Source: Hyphomonadaceae bacterium UBA1933
GTDB taxonomy: Bacteria > Pseudomonadota > Alphaproteobacteria > Caulobacterales > Aquidulcibacteraceae
Direction of reading: 5' to 3'
NCBI GenBank assembly: GCA_002337085.1
Contig: DDFH01000003.1
Location: 558,001-622,000, forward strand
Length of the DNA stretch: 64,000 nt
How positions within the stretch are numbered: the first letter of the stretch is position 1; each line of letters opens with the position of its first letter. Below the pieces are notes generated by a model. The model was not told where the DNA came from and ran no database searches. It saw only the letters and a list, made by a program, of their open reading frames with translations. The position numbers and the translations under genes were made by a program. Positions 52,858 to 61,787 of this stretch are shown here, piece by piece.

Positions 52858-53781
52858 ATGCGTTTAAATAATAATCGCCGTGAAATTATGATGCTTTTCG
52901 GGGGTACGTTAATATCATCATGTGCCAAAATTAATCAGGATGTTAAAACCAATAAAGTTGAGCATAAGGATTTAAAAGACGCCTTTGCCGAACTAGAGAA
53001 AGCAAGTGGTGGCAGGCTTGGGATATGTGCATTTGATGTGCAAACTGGGAAATATAATGGGCATCGTATTGATGAACGTTTTGCGATGTGTTCGACCTTT
53101 AAGCTTCCGCTGGCGGCATTCGTCTTTAATGAAATCAAGGCAGGGCGGCTTGATAAGAATTTAATAGTTCCATTGGATGCAACCGGATTAAAGGTTTATT
53201 CCCCAATAGTTCAAGAGGCATTGAAAGTTGGAAAAATCAATATTGTTGATGCTGCCAAGGCGGCACAAATAAGCTCTGATAATATTGCGGCAAACGCGAT
53301 ATTGAACCATTTGGGTGGGCCATCATTTTATACGAAAAAAATGCGTGAAATTGGCGATGAGGTTACAAGACTTGATGCTATTGAGCCAATGATGAATGTT
53401 TTCAAAAATGGTGATATTGAAAATTCAACCACGCCAATTGCAATGGCGCATACATTGCAAAAAATCCTTACAAAAGAATATGTTGGCGATGAATATTATG
53501 ATGTTTTGATTGGTTGGATGAAAGAGACACAAACCGGTCTAAAGCGTTTGCGTGCGGGTTTGCCAAATGATTGGGTGGTTGGTGATAAAACGGGAACCGG
53601 AATAAACGATGGATATCCAAACCGTTATAATGATGTCGCTTTGGCGTTTTTACCCAATGGGAAACAGGTAATTATTACCTCTTATTTTGAATCCGATAAA
53701 TATTATAAAGATATAAGGGATGAGGATCAGGAGACACTAAAAAGGGCTGCCGAAATAGCAGCCCGATTTATCGAAAAATAA
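52858..53781 (+). CDS. Class A beta-lactamase, predicted lipoprotein
   Basis: The ATG at 52858, preceded by AGGGGG, gives 307 residues; an ATG at 52840 lacks a ribosome-binding site. All class A motifs are present: STFK (79-82), SDN (140-142), the omega-loop E-x-x-x-N with Glu176 and Asn180 (Met replaces the usual Leu) and KTG (244-246). The signal NNRREIMMLFGGTLISSC combines a twin arginine with a lipobox ending at Cys22, so it may be membrane-anchored. It hydrolyses beta-lactam rings in the periplasm; the spectrum cannot be predicted. No mobile element is near, suggesting an intrinsic chromosomal gene. Confidence 0.93.
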   Translation: MRLNNNRREIMMLFGGTLISSCAKINQDVKTNKVEHKDLKDAFAELEKASGGRLGICAFDVQTGKYNGHRIDERFAMCSTFKLPLAAFVFNEIKAGRLDKNLIVPLDATGLKVYSPIVQEALKVGKINIVDAAKAAQISSDNIAANAILNHLGGPSFYTKKMREIGDEVTRLDAIEPMMNVFKNGDIENSTTPIAMAHTLQKILTKEYVGDEYYDVLIGWMKETQTGLKRLRAGLPNDWVVGDKTGTGINDGYPNRYNDVALAFLPNGKQVIITSYFESDKYYKDIRDEDQETLKRAAEIAARFIEK

Positions 53782-53789
53782 TTGAATTA

Positions 53790-53996
53790 TTATGCAACTT
53801 GCAAATTGACAGCAGAGGTTTTGCCGCGTCTGTCAGTTTCAAGTTCATAAGAAACTTTTTGATCTTTGTTCAATGTGCGAAGACCTGCGCGTTCAACAGC
53901 AGAAATATGAACAAAAGCGTCATTGCCGCCACCTTCAGGTGCGATAAAACCATAGCCTTTGTCAGTGTTGAAAAATTTAACTGTACCTTTAATCAT
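53790..53996 (-). CDS. Cold-shock protein (CspA family)
   Basis: The 68-residue single cold-shock domain starts at the ATG at 53996 (AAGGA upstream). RNP1 is KGYGFIAPEG and RNP2 DAFVHISAV, so it binds single-stranded RNA or DNA. The upstream region is long and contains the perfect palindrome cccacgtggg (54080-54089), possibly part of a structured 5' leader as in other csp genes. The gene converges on the beta-lactamase gene with an 8-nt gap and no visible terminator. Confidence 0.93.
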   Translation of the reverse strand: MIKGTVKFFNTDKGYGFIAPEGGGNDAFVHISAVERAGLRTLNKDQKVSYELETDRRGKTSAVNLQVA

Positions 53997-54192
53997 AGCA
54001 TCATTCCTTATAAAAACATTACGCGAACCAAAAAATAGCACGCATAAGAAATAAGAAATGCTAAGTATTGGAAGTCCTACCCACGTGGGATAGTAGTAAT
54101 ATTGTTTCAACTAGCCGAAAATATTGTTTTTGCCAATCGCAAAAAATTGTTTTAAACAGTTAAATTGTAACAGAAAGTGCGGGTATCTCCTT

Positions 54193-54879
54193 TTGAAAAA
54201 AGAAATTCATTTTATTGATCGTGTTGGTTGGCTTCGGGCGGCAGTCCTTGGTGCGAATGACGGCATTATATCAACGGCATCGCTAATTGCTGGTATCGCC
54301 GCGAGCAATGCAACAAAGCCTGCAATATTTTTTACTGGTATTGCTGCGCTGGTTGCCGGTGCATTATCAATGGCGGCGGGGGAATATGTTTCCGTTAGCT
54401 CACAATTAGATACTGAAAAAGCGGATTTAGAACGCGAAAAATACGAATTAGAAAACTTTCCTGATGCCGAAAAGAAAGAGCTTCAGGATATTTATATAAA
54501 ACGTGGTCTAAGCCCTGATTTGGCGTTATTGGTTGCCGATGAGCTTATGAAGAGCAACGCATTAGAGGCGCATTCACGTGATGAACTTGGAATCAGTGAA
54601 CATTTAAGCGCAAGGCCGGTTCAGGCGGCTATTGCCTCGGCATTTACTTTTGCTGCGGGTGCGGTTTTGCCGATTTTGGTTATTTTATTATTTCCGCGTG
54701 AATATTCGGTTTGGGCGGTTTCATTATCTTCAATTATGTTTTTGGCATTATTGGGGGTGGTTGGCGCGCGCGCTGGTGGTGCCAATGTAATAAAATCTGT
54801 TATTCGGGTTACCTTTTGGGGTGCTATTGCGCTTATTGTTACCGCAAGCATTGGTAAACTATTCGGAACAAATCTATAA
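54193..54879 (+). CDS. VIT1/CCC1-family iron/manganese transporter
   Basis: The likely start is the TTG at 54193 (228 residues), since the family N-terminus begins at DRVGWLRAAVLGANDGIIST; another TTG at 54124 is in frame. Five membrane helices are visible, with GEYVSVSSQLDTEKADLERE marking the cytoplasmic metal-binding region between helices 2 and 3, and GARAGGANVIKSVIRV near the end. VIT-family proteins export or sequester Fe(II)/Mn(II). The ribosome-binding site is weak, so the start is uncertain. Confidence 0.85.
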   Translation: MKKEIHFIDRVGWLRAAVLGANDGIISTASLIAGIAASNATKPAIFFTGIAALVAGALSMAAGEYVSVSSQLDTEKADLEREKYELENFPDAEKKELQDIYIKRGLSPDLALLVADELMKSNALEAHSRDELGISEHLSARPVQAAIASAFTFAAGAVLPILVILLFPREYSVWAVSLSSIMFLALLGVVGARAGGANVIKSVIRVTFWGAIALIVTASIGKLFGTNL

Positions 54880-54913
54880 AATCAAAACTTATTAGACTAA
54901 ACGGGGCAGGGTG

Positions 54914-55972
54914 ATGCGATATTTTTGGCTCTTGATTATGGCGTTTTTCTTGCCGACCTTGGCGAAGGCAGATTGTTTAAAAGTTGCTGACGATCCGCAA
55001 ATAAGTATGCGCCTTGATAGATTGCAGGCATTAAAGGCAATCAATTTTGAACGAAAAGATATATTTCAAGCGCTTTGGGATACTTCCCTTTATGAAACGA
55101 TGGGTTGTTGGGCGACGCCTGTGGGTAATTTTGATGCGCAAACCCTATCGGTTGGGGTTTTGCAGTGGAATTATGGGCAAAATTCGCTGCAACAACTTAT
55201 GAACGGCTATAAAGCGCAATTTCCCGATGATGCTTCGTTCAAGGCCGAAGTTGCACAATTAATGCCAAACTATGGCACGGTTGCTTTTGCCGATGATTGC
55301 CTTGTTACGCCAACTCCGCAAAGTTGCAAGGATAAAATTCTTGCGGCGCATACGCCTGATAATAAGCTTAATCCCACTATTGCCGCTGAATATGAGGCAT
55401 TGTTTAACAGCCTTAAAATGCGCCAAACGCAGGTAGATGTTTTCTCGGACTATTTAATTGAAATGACGCCAAAGTTTCAGGCGCTATTTGGTGATGATAT
55501 TACACCACTAAAAGTGAAATGGGGCATTGATGTTGCCATTCAGCAAGGTTTTTTGAAATATAATGATCAAAATTATTTCCTTAAGCCCGATGATGTTACC
55601 GCAATAAATAAAATATATTCTTCACAAGATGTGGAAAAGCGTAAAGCCGCGCAATATAGCATCATTCGTTGGTATTCAGGGCTTTGTGGCGGGATTTATC
55701 AAGGGGTAAATGCACCGCAATGTAACTATAACATCAAATCATGGTGTGCAGTAATCAAACATGGCCTTAGTGATGAGCAGGCGCAATTACTAAACTTTAC
55801 TTATGTTCGCTCGCGCATTGCCCAGGGGCAATCAGGTCGTTGGCAGGCAAATGCCTTTGCAAGACGCACAAAAATCGCACTTAATACCGGTTGGGTCGGT
55901 AAAGAAAAAGATGGCTTGCCCAAGGGTGTGCATAATACCTGGAAATGCAATAAGTGGCTGGTTGAAGAATAA
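54914..55972 (+). CDS. Exported protein with chitosanase/lysozyme-fold-like region
   Basis: The ATG at 54914 has GGGG seven bases upstream (a GTG just before is possible); the product is 352 residues with a signal peptide ending near AKA-DCL. Residues 55-90 (WDTSLYETMGCWATPVGNFD then LSVGVLQWNYGQNSL) resemble the catalytic entrance of lysozyme-superfamily enzymes such as GH46 chitosanases. There a Glu (here Glu61) is followed by a D-x-x-x-x-S-x-G-x-x-QW segment. Six or more cysteines suggest disulfides in the periplasm. I infer a glycan- or peptidoglycan-active enzyme, but no characterised relative is recognised. Two paralogous membrane proteins follow on the same strand. Confidence 0.55.
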   Translation: MRYFWLLIMAFFLPTLAKADCLKVADDPQISMRLDRLQALKAINFERKDIFQALWDTSLYETMGCWATPVGNFDAQTLSVGVLQWNYGQNSLQQLMNGYKAQFPDDASFKAEVAQLMPNYGTVAFADDCLVTPTPQSCKDKILAAHTPDNKLNPTIAAEYEALFNSLKMRQTQVDVFSDYLIEMTPKFQALFGDDITPLKVKWGIDVAIQQGFLKYNDQNYFLKPDDVTAINKIYSSQDVEKRKAAQYSIIRWYSGLCGGIYQGVNAPQCNYNIKSWCAVIKHGLSDEQAQLLNFTYVRSRIAQGQSGRWQANAFARRTKIALNTGWVGKEKDGLPKGVHNTWKCNKWLVEE

Positions 55973-56013
55973 CAATATGCCACAAGCAAATATGCCAAAT
56001 GCCGGAGTAGCTT

Positions 56014-57357
56014 TTGAATAAATTATTCAAACAATATCTTTTAATTGTTTTGGCGACTTTGATAATAATGCTACCGGCAATTATCAATGGTTTTCCTTTT
56101 GTCTTTATGGATACCATTGATTATCTTGGTGGGTATATAAGGATATTTTGCCCGCCGGCATATGGTGCATTTGCAAGCACATTGCGCAAATTAGGTAATG
56201 TGTGGCTAATACCATTTTTTCAAGGATTAATTGTTAGCTATTTAATATATTACCTCAATGTGGTGATGTGGGGACGGGTTAGGGTCATTGGGTATCTAGG
56301 GCAAATATTATTTCTTACCCTATTTACGAGCCTTCCATATGTTTCATCTTTAATCATTGCCGATATTTTCACGCCAATTTTATTCATAAGCTTTTTTATT
56401 CTGGCTTTTTATCCTGATAAGATAAATTTGCGAACCAAAATTATAATGCTTGTGATATTTACTTTTGCGTCAATGGCGCATGTTTCAAATATTTATCTTG
56501 GCGCGGGTTTGTTAATCCTAACGATAATAGTTGAATTTGCACGCGGGGGATTGAAAAACCGATTACAAGGATTGGGAATTGTTACAAGTGGTTTAATGAC
56601 GGCGGTCGCTTTATTGCTTTGGGTTAATATTGCCAGTTTTAAAAGTGTTTCACTTTCGCCATCTGCCCCAACTTATATGCTTGCCAATTTGGTGGCACAG
56701 GGGCCGGCAAAGAAATATTTACAATCAGCATGCCACAATGCTGGTTACAAAATTTGCAAATATTCCAATCAATTACCGTCAGATGTTAATGATTTTATTT
56801 GGCGCAAAAGTGGAATTGTTATGCGCATGGGTGGTTTTCAAGTCTTAAATGGTGAGGCGGCAATTATTGTAAAAAATACATTGTTAAAATACCCATATGA
56901 TGTTGCCACAATCGCCATTAATTCATTTGCCAAATCATTTACAATTCACGAACCTGCTGCTGAGATTGATAATAGCATTATCAAAGAAAACTTCCCCAAT
57001 TTGATGGCGCAATATTTTGGGGAGGGCGCAAAACAACAATTTCTTAAATCGGCACAGGGAAGTGGAACATTTAGGCATGATGTAATTCGGGCAATTGATG
57101 GGTTTTTATACCCACTATCATTGGTATTGATTATAATCACCGCGATTTTACTAATTCCGAAATATAGAGATAATAAATATTTATTGCCGCTTTTTACGCT
57201 TGCATTCATTTGTGGCAATAATTTCTTGTGTTCGGTTGGGTCAGGGCTTTTTGATCGTTATCAGGCGCGGGTTTCGTGGCTTATGGTGCTTGCTTTATTA
57301 CAAGTATTGGCAATGCTAATTGTAGGGAAAACGCCACAAAAAGTGACTAAAAGGTAA
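56014..57357 (+). CDS. Polytopic membrane protein, paralogue A (GT-C-like?)
   Basis: The TTG at 56014 with GGAG upstream starts a 447-residue protein with about ten membrane helices. It is clearly homologous to the next gene: shared PAIINGFPF(V/I)F-x-D near the N-terminus, SLPY-x-S-x-x-x-ADIFTPILF, MAH(V/I)(S/T)NIYLGAGL, and a C-terminal GLFDRYQARVSWL. An Asp in the first loop and a second Asp in the third helix region recall GT-C glycosyltransferases, but this is only a resemblance. No function is assigned. Confidence 0.6.
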   Translation: MNKLFKQYLLIVLATLIIMLPAIINGFPFVFMDTIDYLGGYIRIFCPPAYGAFASTLRKLGNVWLIPFFQGLIVSYLIYYLNVVMWGRVRVIGYLGQILFLTLFTSLPYVSSLIIADIFTPILFISFFILAFYPDKINLRTKIIMLVIFTFASMAHVSNIYLGAGLLILTIIVEFARGGLKNRLQGLGIVTSGLMTAVALLLWVNIASFKSVSLSPSAPTYMLANLVAQGPAKKYLQSACHNAGYKICKYSNQLPSDVNDFIWRKSGIVMRMGGFQVLNGEAAIIVKNTLLKYPYDVATIAINSFAKSFTIHEPAAEIDNSIIKENFPNLMAQYFGEGAKQQFLKSAQGSGTFRHDVIRAIDGFLYPLSLVLIIITAILLIPKYRDNKYLLPLFTLAFICGNNFLCSVGSGLFDRYQARVSWLMVLALLQVLAMLIVGKTPQKVTKR

Positions 57358-57447
57358 TCTATTGTTCAATTTATTACAGTTTGGCAAAAAATTTGGCATG
57401 AAAATCGCATATTTCTCTTGATTTTGTCGTGAAAATGATAGAATAGG

Positions 57448-57476
57448 CGCAAAATTGTGCAGCGCCGCATTTTGCG
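57448..57476 (+). other. Hairpin in the leader of paralogue B
   Basis: Perfect 8-base arms cgcaaaat (57448-57455) and attttgcg (57469-57476) flank a 13-base G+C-rich loop, 18 nt upstream of the paralogue B ATG and just before its GGGGGAG ribosome-binding site. Confidence 0.4.
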
Positions 57477-57494
57477 ATGTTGGGGGAGTAATGG

Positions 57495-58880
57495 ATGAAG
57501 TCCGCTTTGGTGGATAATGCTGAGTTGATGAATAATTTCAAGCGCGCTTTATTAATGCTTTTGTGCGCAACAATTATGACCATGCCAGCCATTATTAATG
57601 GTTTCCCTTTTATCTTTCAGGATTCTGCGGATTATCTTGCGGCATTGCCGAGGTTTTACCGCCTGCCAGTATATGGTTGGTTTGCCAAAATCGGCGCGCT
57701 ATTCGATAATATTTGGCTTATTGCCTTTGCCCAAGGGCTTATAATTTCCCATTTGCTTTATTATGTAACCAAAAGCATTTTTGGCAAAGTTAATTATGGT
57801 TTATTGGCGCTTATGGTGTTGGTTCTAACCATTATTACCAGCCTTCCATATTTTAGTGCCTTTATGATGGCGGATGTATTTACGCCAATTTTATTCCTTA
57901 CCCTTTATTTATTGCTATTCCATTCAGAAAGTTTGCCGCGCTTTACCTATTATTATTTCTGGGTATTGGCGATTTTTGCGGCAATGGCACATATTACCAA
58001 TATTTATTTGGGGGCAGGGCTTATTATTTTTGCCGCCTTTTTCAAATGGGCGCGCTCTGGTTTTGCACTTTCGGCACTTAAACCTGTGGCATTGCCATTG
58101 ATATTGCTTTCGGTATCTGCCGGCTCGATTATGGGGATTAACCAGTATTATTTTAAAACTTTCAGTCTTTCGCCAGCGTCACCAGTATTTACCCTTGCCA
58201 ATCTTGTGTCCCAAGGTTCAGCAAAAGAATATATTTTAAACTCTTGCCCTGATGCCGATTTTAAAATTTGCCAATTTGCCAAGGTTCTTCCAACTGATGT
58301 GAATGAATTTATCTGGAGCCGGACTGGAATTGTTATGCGGATGCGCGGCTTTAGTGCTTATCGCAGTGAAGCAAAAGAAATTGTGAAAAACACCATCGCA
58401 ACCTATCCCAAAGAAGTTGCACAACAGGCGTTGATGTCCTTTGTGAAATCATTTGAAAAACATACCCCTGCGGTGGAGATTAATTCTTCTGTGGTTGCCG
58501 ATAATTTGCCGCATTATATTAAAAAGGTTTATGGCGAAAAAGTGCGTCGTGACTTTTTATATTCGGCCCAAGCAAGAGACGCCCTTCCGTATGAAACCAT
58601 CAAAAAGATTGATAATATTGTTTATCCATTATCGCTTTTGGCAACCATTCTTGCGGCAATTGTTTTCTTGCCCCGTGTGAAAGATAATAAATACCTATTC
58701 CCATTATTCACAATTGTCTTTGTTATGGGTAATAATTTCATCTGTGCCGCCGCATCGGGTCTATTTGATCGTTACCAAGCACGTGTATCATGGCTTTTGG
58801 TTTTTGCCGTGATGTTGGTGATTGGAATTGTCTTTAGCGAATGGAAGAGCAAAAAGGCAATGAAATTAATTGCCCCATAG
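57495..58880 (+). CDS. Polytopic membrane protein, paralogue B (GT-C-like?)
   Basis: The ATG at 57495 follows GGGGGAG and gives 461 residues with about ten membrane helices. The N-terminal (MPAIINGFPFIFQDSADYL), central (LPYFSAFMMADVFTPILF) and C-terminal (GLFDRYQARVSWLLVF) blocks match paralogue A almost motif for motif, so the pair arose by tandem duplication. The long periplasmic-looking loop between helices contains conserved NLVSQGSAKEYILNSCPDA and CQFAKVLPTDVNEFIW segments with two cysteines, matching YLQSACHNAGYKICK in A. Function is unknown. The last 15 bp overlap the convergent msrA. Confidence 0.6.
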   Translation: MKSALVDNAELMNNFKRALLMLLCATIMTMPAIINGFPFIFQDSADYLAALPRFYRLPVYGWFAKIGALFDNIWLIAFAQGLIISHLLYYVTKSIFGKVNYGLLALMVLVLTIITSLPYFSAFMMADVFTPILFLTLYLLLFHSESLPRFTYYYFWVLAIFAAMAHITNIYLGAGLIIFAAFFKWARSGFALSALKPVALPLILLSVSAGSIMGINQYYFKTFSLSPASPVFTLANLVSQGSAKEYILNSCPDADFKICQFAKVLPTDVNEFIWSRTGIVMRMRGFSAYRSEAKEIVKNTIATYPKEVAQQALMSFVKSFEKHTPAVEINSSVVADNLPHYIKKVYGEKVRRDFLYSAQARDALPYETIKKIDNIVYPLSLLATILAAIVFLPRVKDNKYLFPLFTIVFVMGNNFICAAASGLFDRYQARVSWLLVFAVMLVIGIVFSEWKSKKAMKLIAP

Positions 58881-59474
58881 TTTTTTAAGTGCAACATCTC
58901 TACCGCAGCCTTGGCGGTAATTTTCATATTCCCAGTGGTGAGTGCGCCAATAATGTTGGTGATATGATTCTGCTGGATAAAATGGTGTGTTGGCGATAGT
59001 AATTTGTGTATAAATTTTCTTGTTAAGTTGCTTGCCAACTGCCGCTTTTGAAGAATTTGCCAATTCAAATTGCTGGTTATCATAAGTGAAAATTGCGGTA
59101 TGATATTCGGGCGCGAAATCGCAAATTACGCCTTGTTGATTTGTAGGGTCGGTTGCGTGCCAGAAAGTATCAAGTAATTTATTAAAATTGGTTTTGTCTG
59201 GGTCATAATATACTTCGACTGCTTCGACATGACCAGTATTACCAATTGAAACCCTATCATAGCTCGGATTTTTAATCTTGCCGCCCATAAAACCTGCGGT
59301 GGTTTTGACAACGCCATTGGCATTATCAAAGGCTTTTTGAATTGACCAAAAACAACCACCGGCAAACACTGCTTTTTGCAATTTTGGATTTTTTATTTCC
59401 GCTGCGGAAAAGGAGGCAATGCTAAGAGATAAAACAAGTGTCAAGGCCCCGAAAAATTTCTTTGAAATAATCAT
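58866..59474 (-). CDS. msrA: Periplasmic peptide-methionine (S)-S-oxide reductase
   Basis: The 202-residue protein has a signal peptide (cleavage near SFSAAE) and the MsrA motif GGCFW with catalytic Cys41. Further family segments are YDRVSIGNTGHVEAVEVYYDP and WHATDPTNQQGVICDFAPEY; a resolving cysteine is near the C-terminus (YRQGCGRD). AAAGGAT precedes the ATG. It is the last gene of dipZ-msrB-msrA, 10 nt after msrB, so it is supplied with electrons by the neighbouring thiol system. Confidence 0.94.
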   Translation of the reverse strand: MIISKKFFGALTLVLSLSIASFSAAEIKNPKLQKAVFAGGCFWSIQKAFDNANGVVKTTAGFMGGKIKNPSYDRVSIGNTGHVEAVEVYYDPDKTNFNKLLDTFWHATDPTNQQGVICDFAPEYHTAIFTYDNQQFELANSSKAAVGKQLNKKIYTQITIANTPFYPAESYHQHYWRTHHWEYENYRQGCGRDVALKKLWGN

Positions 59475-59484
59475 GGTAAATCCT

Positions 59485-59949
59485 TTATAAGGGGATGAAT
59501 TTTAATACCGCACCGTTTGAACAATAACGAAGCCCCGTGGGTCGTGGCCCATCGTTAAAAATGTGCCCGTGATGTCCGCCGCATTTTGCACAATGATATT
59601 CGGTTCTTTCATCACCTATCAACCAATCATTTTTGGTTAAAAGCGCACCGTTAATTGCTTGATAGAAGCTAGGCCAGCCTGTTTCAGAATCGTATTTTGT
59701 GGTTGAAGAAAACAATTGATTTCCACAGCCTGCACAGGCAAAAACACCTTTATGGTGTTCTTTTAATAAAGGGGAAGTAAAGGCGCGCTCTGTTCCTTCA
59801 TGGCGTAAGATTGCAAATTGCAATGCGCTAAGGCGTTTTTTCCATTCTGCGTCAGAGTAATTTACCTCATATTCAACCTTTTTCGCAGAAGCCAATTGAG
59901 GAGTGAATATACAAGCACTAGCATAAAATAAAAATTTTCGTCTGTTCAT
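59485..59949 (-). CDS. msrB: Exported peptide-methionine (R)-S-oxide reductase
   Basis: The ATG at 59949 (GGG upstream, 4 nt after the dipZ stop) gives 154 residues and places MNRRKFLFYASACIF at the N-terminus, a twin-arginine-like signal; a TTG at 59961 would overlap dipZ. The zinc cysteines are Cys72/Cys75 (CAGC) and Cys120/Cys123 (CAKC), and the catalytic Cys143 lies in RYCSNGAVLKF. It reduces the R-epimer of methionine sulfoxide, complementing MsrA. Confidence 0.94.
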   Translation of the reverse strand: MNRRKFLFYASACIFTPQLASAKKVEYEVNYSDAEWKKRLSALQFAILRHEGTERAFTSPLLKEHHKGVFACAGCGNQLFSSTTKYDSETGWPSFYQAINGALLTKNDWLIGDERTEYHCAKCGGHHGHIFNDGPRPTGLRYCSNGAVLKFIPL

Positions 59950-59953
59950 GATA

Positions 59954-61642
59954 TTACCCAAAAGTGAAAGCGTAAGCGGAAACGCCTTTGCCCATAAATT
60001 CTATTGAAAAATCATGTTGTCCGGCTTTGTTTTTAAGGCGTATCAATTGATAAAGACGATTGTCTTTTATGGTGCCATAACCGTTTTCATCAACATCAAG
60101 TCCATGGTTTTCCATTGGTGGTTTACCATCAAGCAAGACACGGAATTTTACGGTCTGTCCGGCTTGCGGCGGCCCCAAAACCAAATGTAAATCACGGGCA
60201 TTAAAACGATAAGTGATGCCGCCTTTATCGGAGTTAAGGTAGGCGTTTTCTTCATTAATTGTCCATGTTCCATAAAGGCTGTGCTTATTTAGAACAGGTT
60301 TTCCGATTGTATATTTTTGCGCCTCATTGGCAGAAATATTTTCAGGTGAATTAAACCCTTCGGTTCGTTCATAACCAATATAGGTTTCGGGTGATAAAAC
60401 CTCTTTAAACTCCGATTGCTCCCCGATGCCTTGTGTGTCAATTTTAGTTATTGACGCTTTAATATTGTGACCATTCTCTTCAAGTAATTTTACTAAGTTT
60501 TTTTCAGATTCCTCATAATCGCCTTCGCCAAAATGATGATCTCTAATAATTCCGTTACGGTCTATAAAATAATGGGCAGGCCAATATTGATTGTTAAAAG
60601 CATTGAAATTTTTAAGGTCATTATCAAGAAGTACGGGATAATTAATTCCCAAATCCTTCACGGCTTTTTGAACATTGTTAAAATCACGTTCAAAGGCAAA
60701 TTCGGGGGAGTGAATACCAATCACTACTAAACCGTCTTTGCCGTATTTTTCTGCCCATGCCTTAACATAAGGAATTGTACGTAAGCAATTTATACATGAA
60801 TAAGTCCAGAAATCGATTAAGACTACTTTGCCTTTCAAATCTTCTTTGCTTAAAGGCTTGGAATTAAGCCATTGTGTGCCTATTAGTGATGGCATCTGAT
60901 CTTCTGAACTATTATTCAAATTATCGATATTTTTTGCGCTGTTAAGGTTTGTTTTATCTATAAGGGATTGTTCAATCTTATTGGTATTGGCGGTTGAAAT
61001 TTGGGTTAAAAAACCTTTGTCTGCACCGCTTGCAATTAACACAACACCAATAATTACCAATACCCCAAGGACTTTGCGGATGTTTTCCCCAAAACCCAAT
61101 GATTTTTTCATATATGAGAATACTTTGCCACCTGCAAAGATTGCAATTGATAATGAAGTTGCCGCACCCAATGCGTAGGCAAATAATAATAAAATACTAT
61201 TGTAACTAACGCCATTAATTGCTGCCCCTGTAAGTACCAATCCTAAAATAGGTCCTGCACATGGCGCCCATAAAAGCCCGGTTGCTACACCAAGACCAAA
61301 AGAGCCTAAAACATTTCCATTATTTATTCTGGAACCAAGTCTTACAATTGGTCGTGTGAAATATTCCGATAATTGCGGTAATAAAAGCATAAAGCCAAAA
61401 ATGGCAAATATAATCATTGCGATTATGCGTGCCGCTTCATTGGCTTTGGCAATCCATGCACCTGATATTGTGGCAAGGCTTGAAACAATTATAAAAGTAA
61501 AGATTAGTCCCAATAATAGGGGCAAAGTCGATTTAATAAATGGCTTATCGGATTTTGCAAAAACAAAAGGCAAAACCGGCAAGATACATGGGCTTATAAT
61601 TGTTAAAACCCCGCCGACATATGATAATATATAAAATAACAT
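59954..61642 (-). CDS. dipZ: DipZ-type CcdA-thioredoxin fusion protein
   Basis: The 562-residue protein has three parts. Residues 1-205 are a CcdA/DsbD-beta-like membrane domain with redox cysteines Cys19 (SPCILPVLP) and Cys128 (WAPCAGPILG). Residues about 250-395 are a TlpA-like thioredoxin domain with CINC at 283-286. Residues about 410-562 form a beta-rich C-terminal domain as in mycobacterial DipZ. It carries electrons from cytoplasmic thioredoxin across the membrane to periplasmic thiols, here very probably MsrB and MsrA encoded just downstream. GGAGCG precedes the ATG. Confidence 0.92.
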   Translation of the reverse strand: MLFYILSYVGGVLTIISPCILPVLPFVFAKSDKPFIKSTLPLLLGLIFTFIIVSSLATISGAWIAKANEAARIIAMIIFAIFGFMLLLPQLSEYFTRPIVRLGSRINNGNVLGSFGLGVATGLLWAPCAGPILGLVLTGAAINGVSYNSILLLFAYALGAATSLSIAIFAGGKVFSYMKKSLGFGENIRKVLGVLVIIGVVLIASGADKGFLTQISTANTNKIEQSLIDKTNLNSAKNIDNLNNSSEDQMPSLIGTQWLNSKPLSKEDLKGKVVLIDFWTYSCINCLRTIPYVKAWAEKYGKDGLVVIGIHSPEFAFERDFNNVQKAVKDLGINYPVLLDNDLKNFNAFNNQYWPAHYFIDRNGIIRDHHFGEGDYEESEKNLVKLLEENGHNIKASITKIDTQGIGEQSEFKEVLSPETYIGYERTEGFNSPENISANEAQKYTIGKPVLNKHSLYGTWTINEENAYLNSDKGGITYRFNARDLHLVLGPPQAGQTVKFRVLLDGKPPMENHGLDVDENGYGTIKDNRLYQLIRLKNKAGQHDFSIEFMGKGVSAYAFTFG

Positions 61643-61787
61643 TTCACGCTCCTATTTACATATACGTTTTGCAATTTGTTTTGGTTACAAAATTGGTGAG
61701 ATTTAATAATATTTGTAGCAATAATGCGGCGGTAATATAATACCGCAAAGCTAACTAGTTGTTTTTATTGCAAAAACAGTAGGGGTG

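Noticed and set aside
52858..53781. Horizontally acquired resistance gene cassette
   Set aside because: Codon use and A+T content look like the neighbours, and no integrase, insertion sequence or att-like repeat flanks the gene.
54000..54110. N-terminal extension of the cold-shock protein
   Set aside because: The upstream codons are hydrophobic/Tyr-rich and unlike any cold-shock protein, while the ATG at 53996 has AAGGA and the canonical length of 68 residues.
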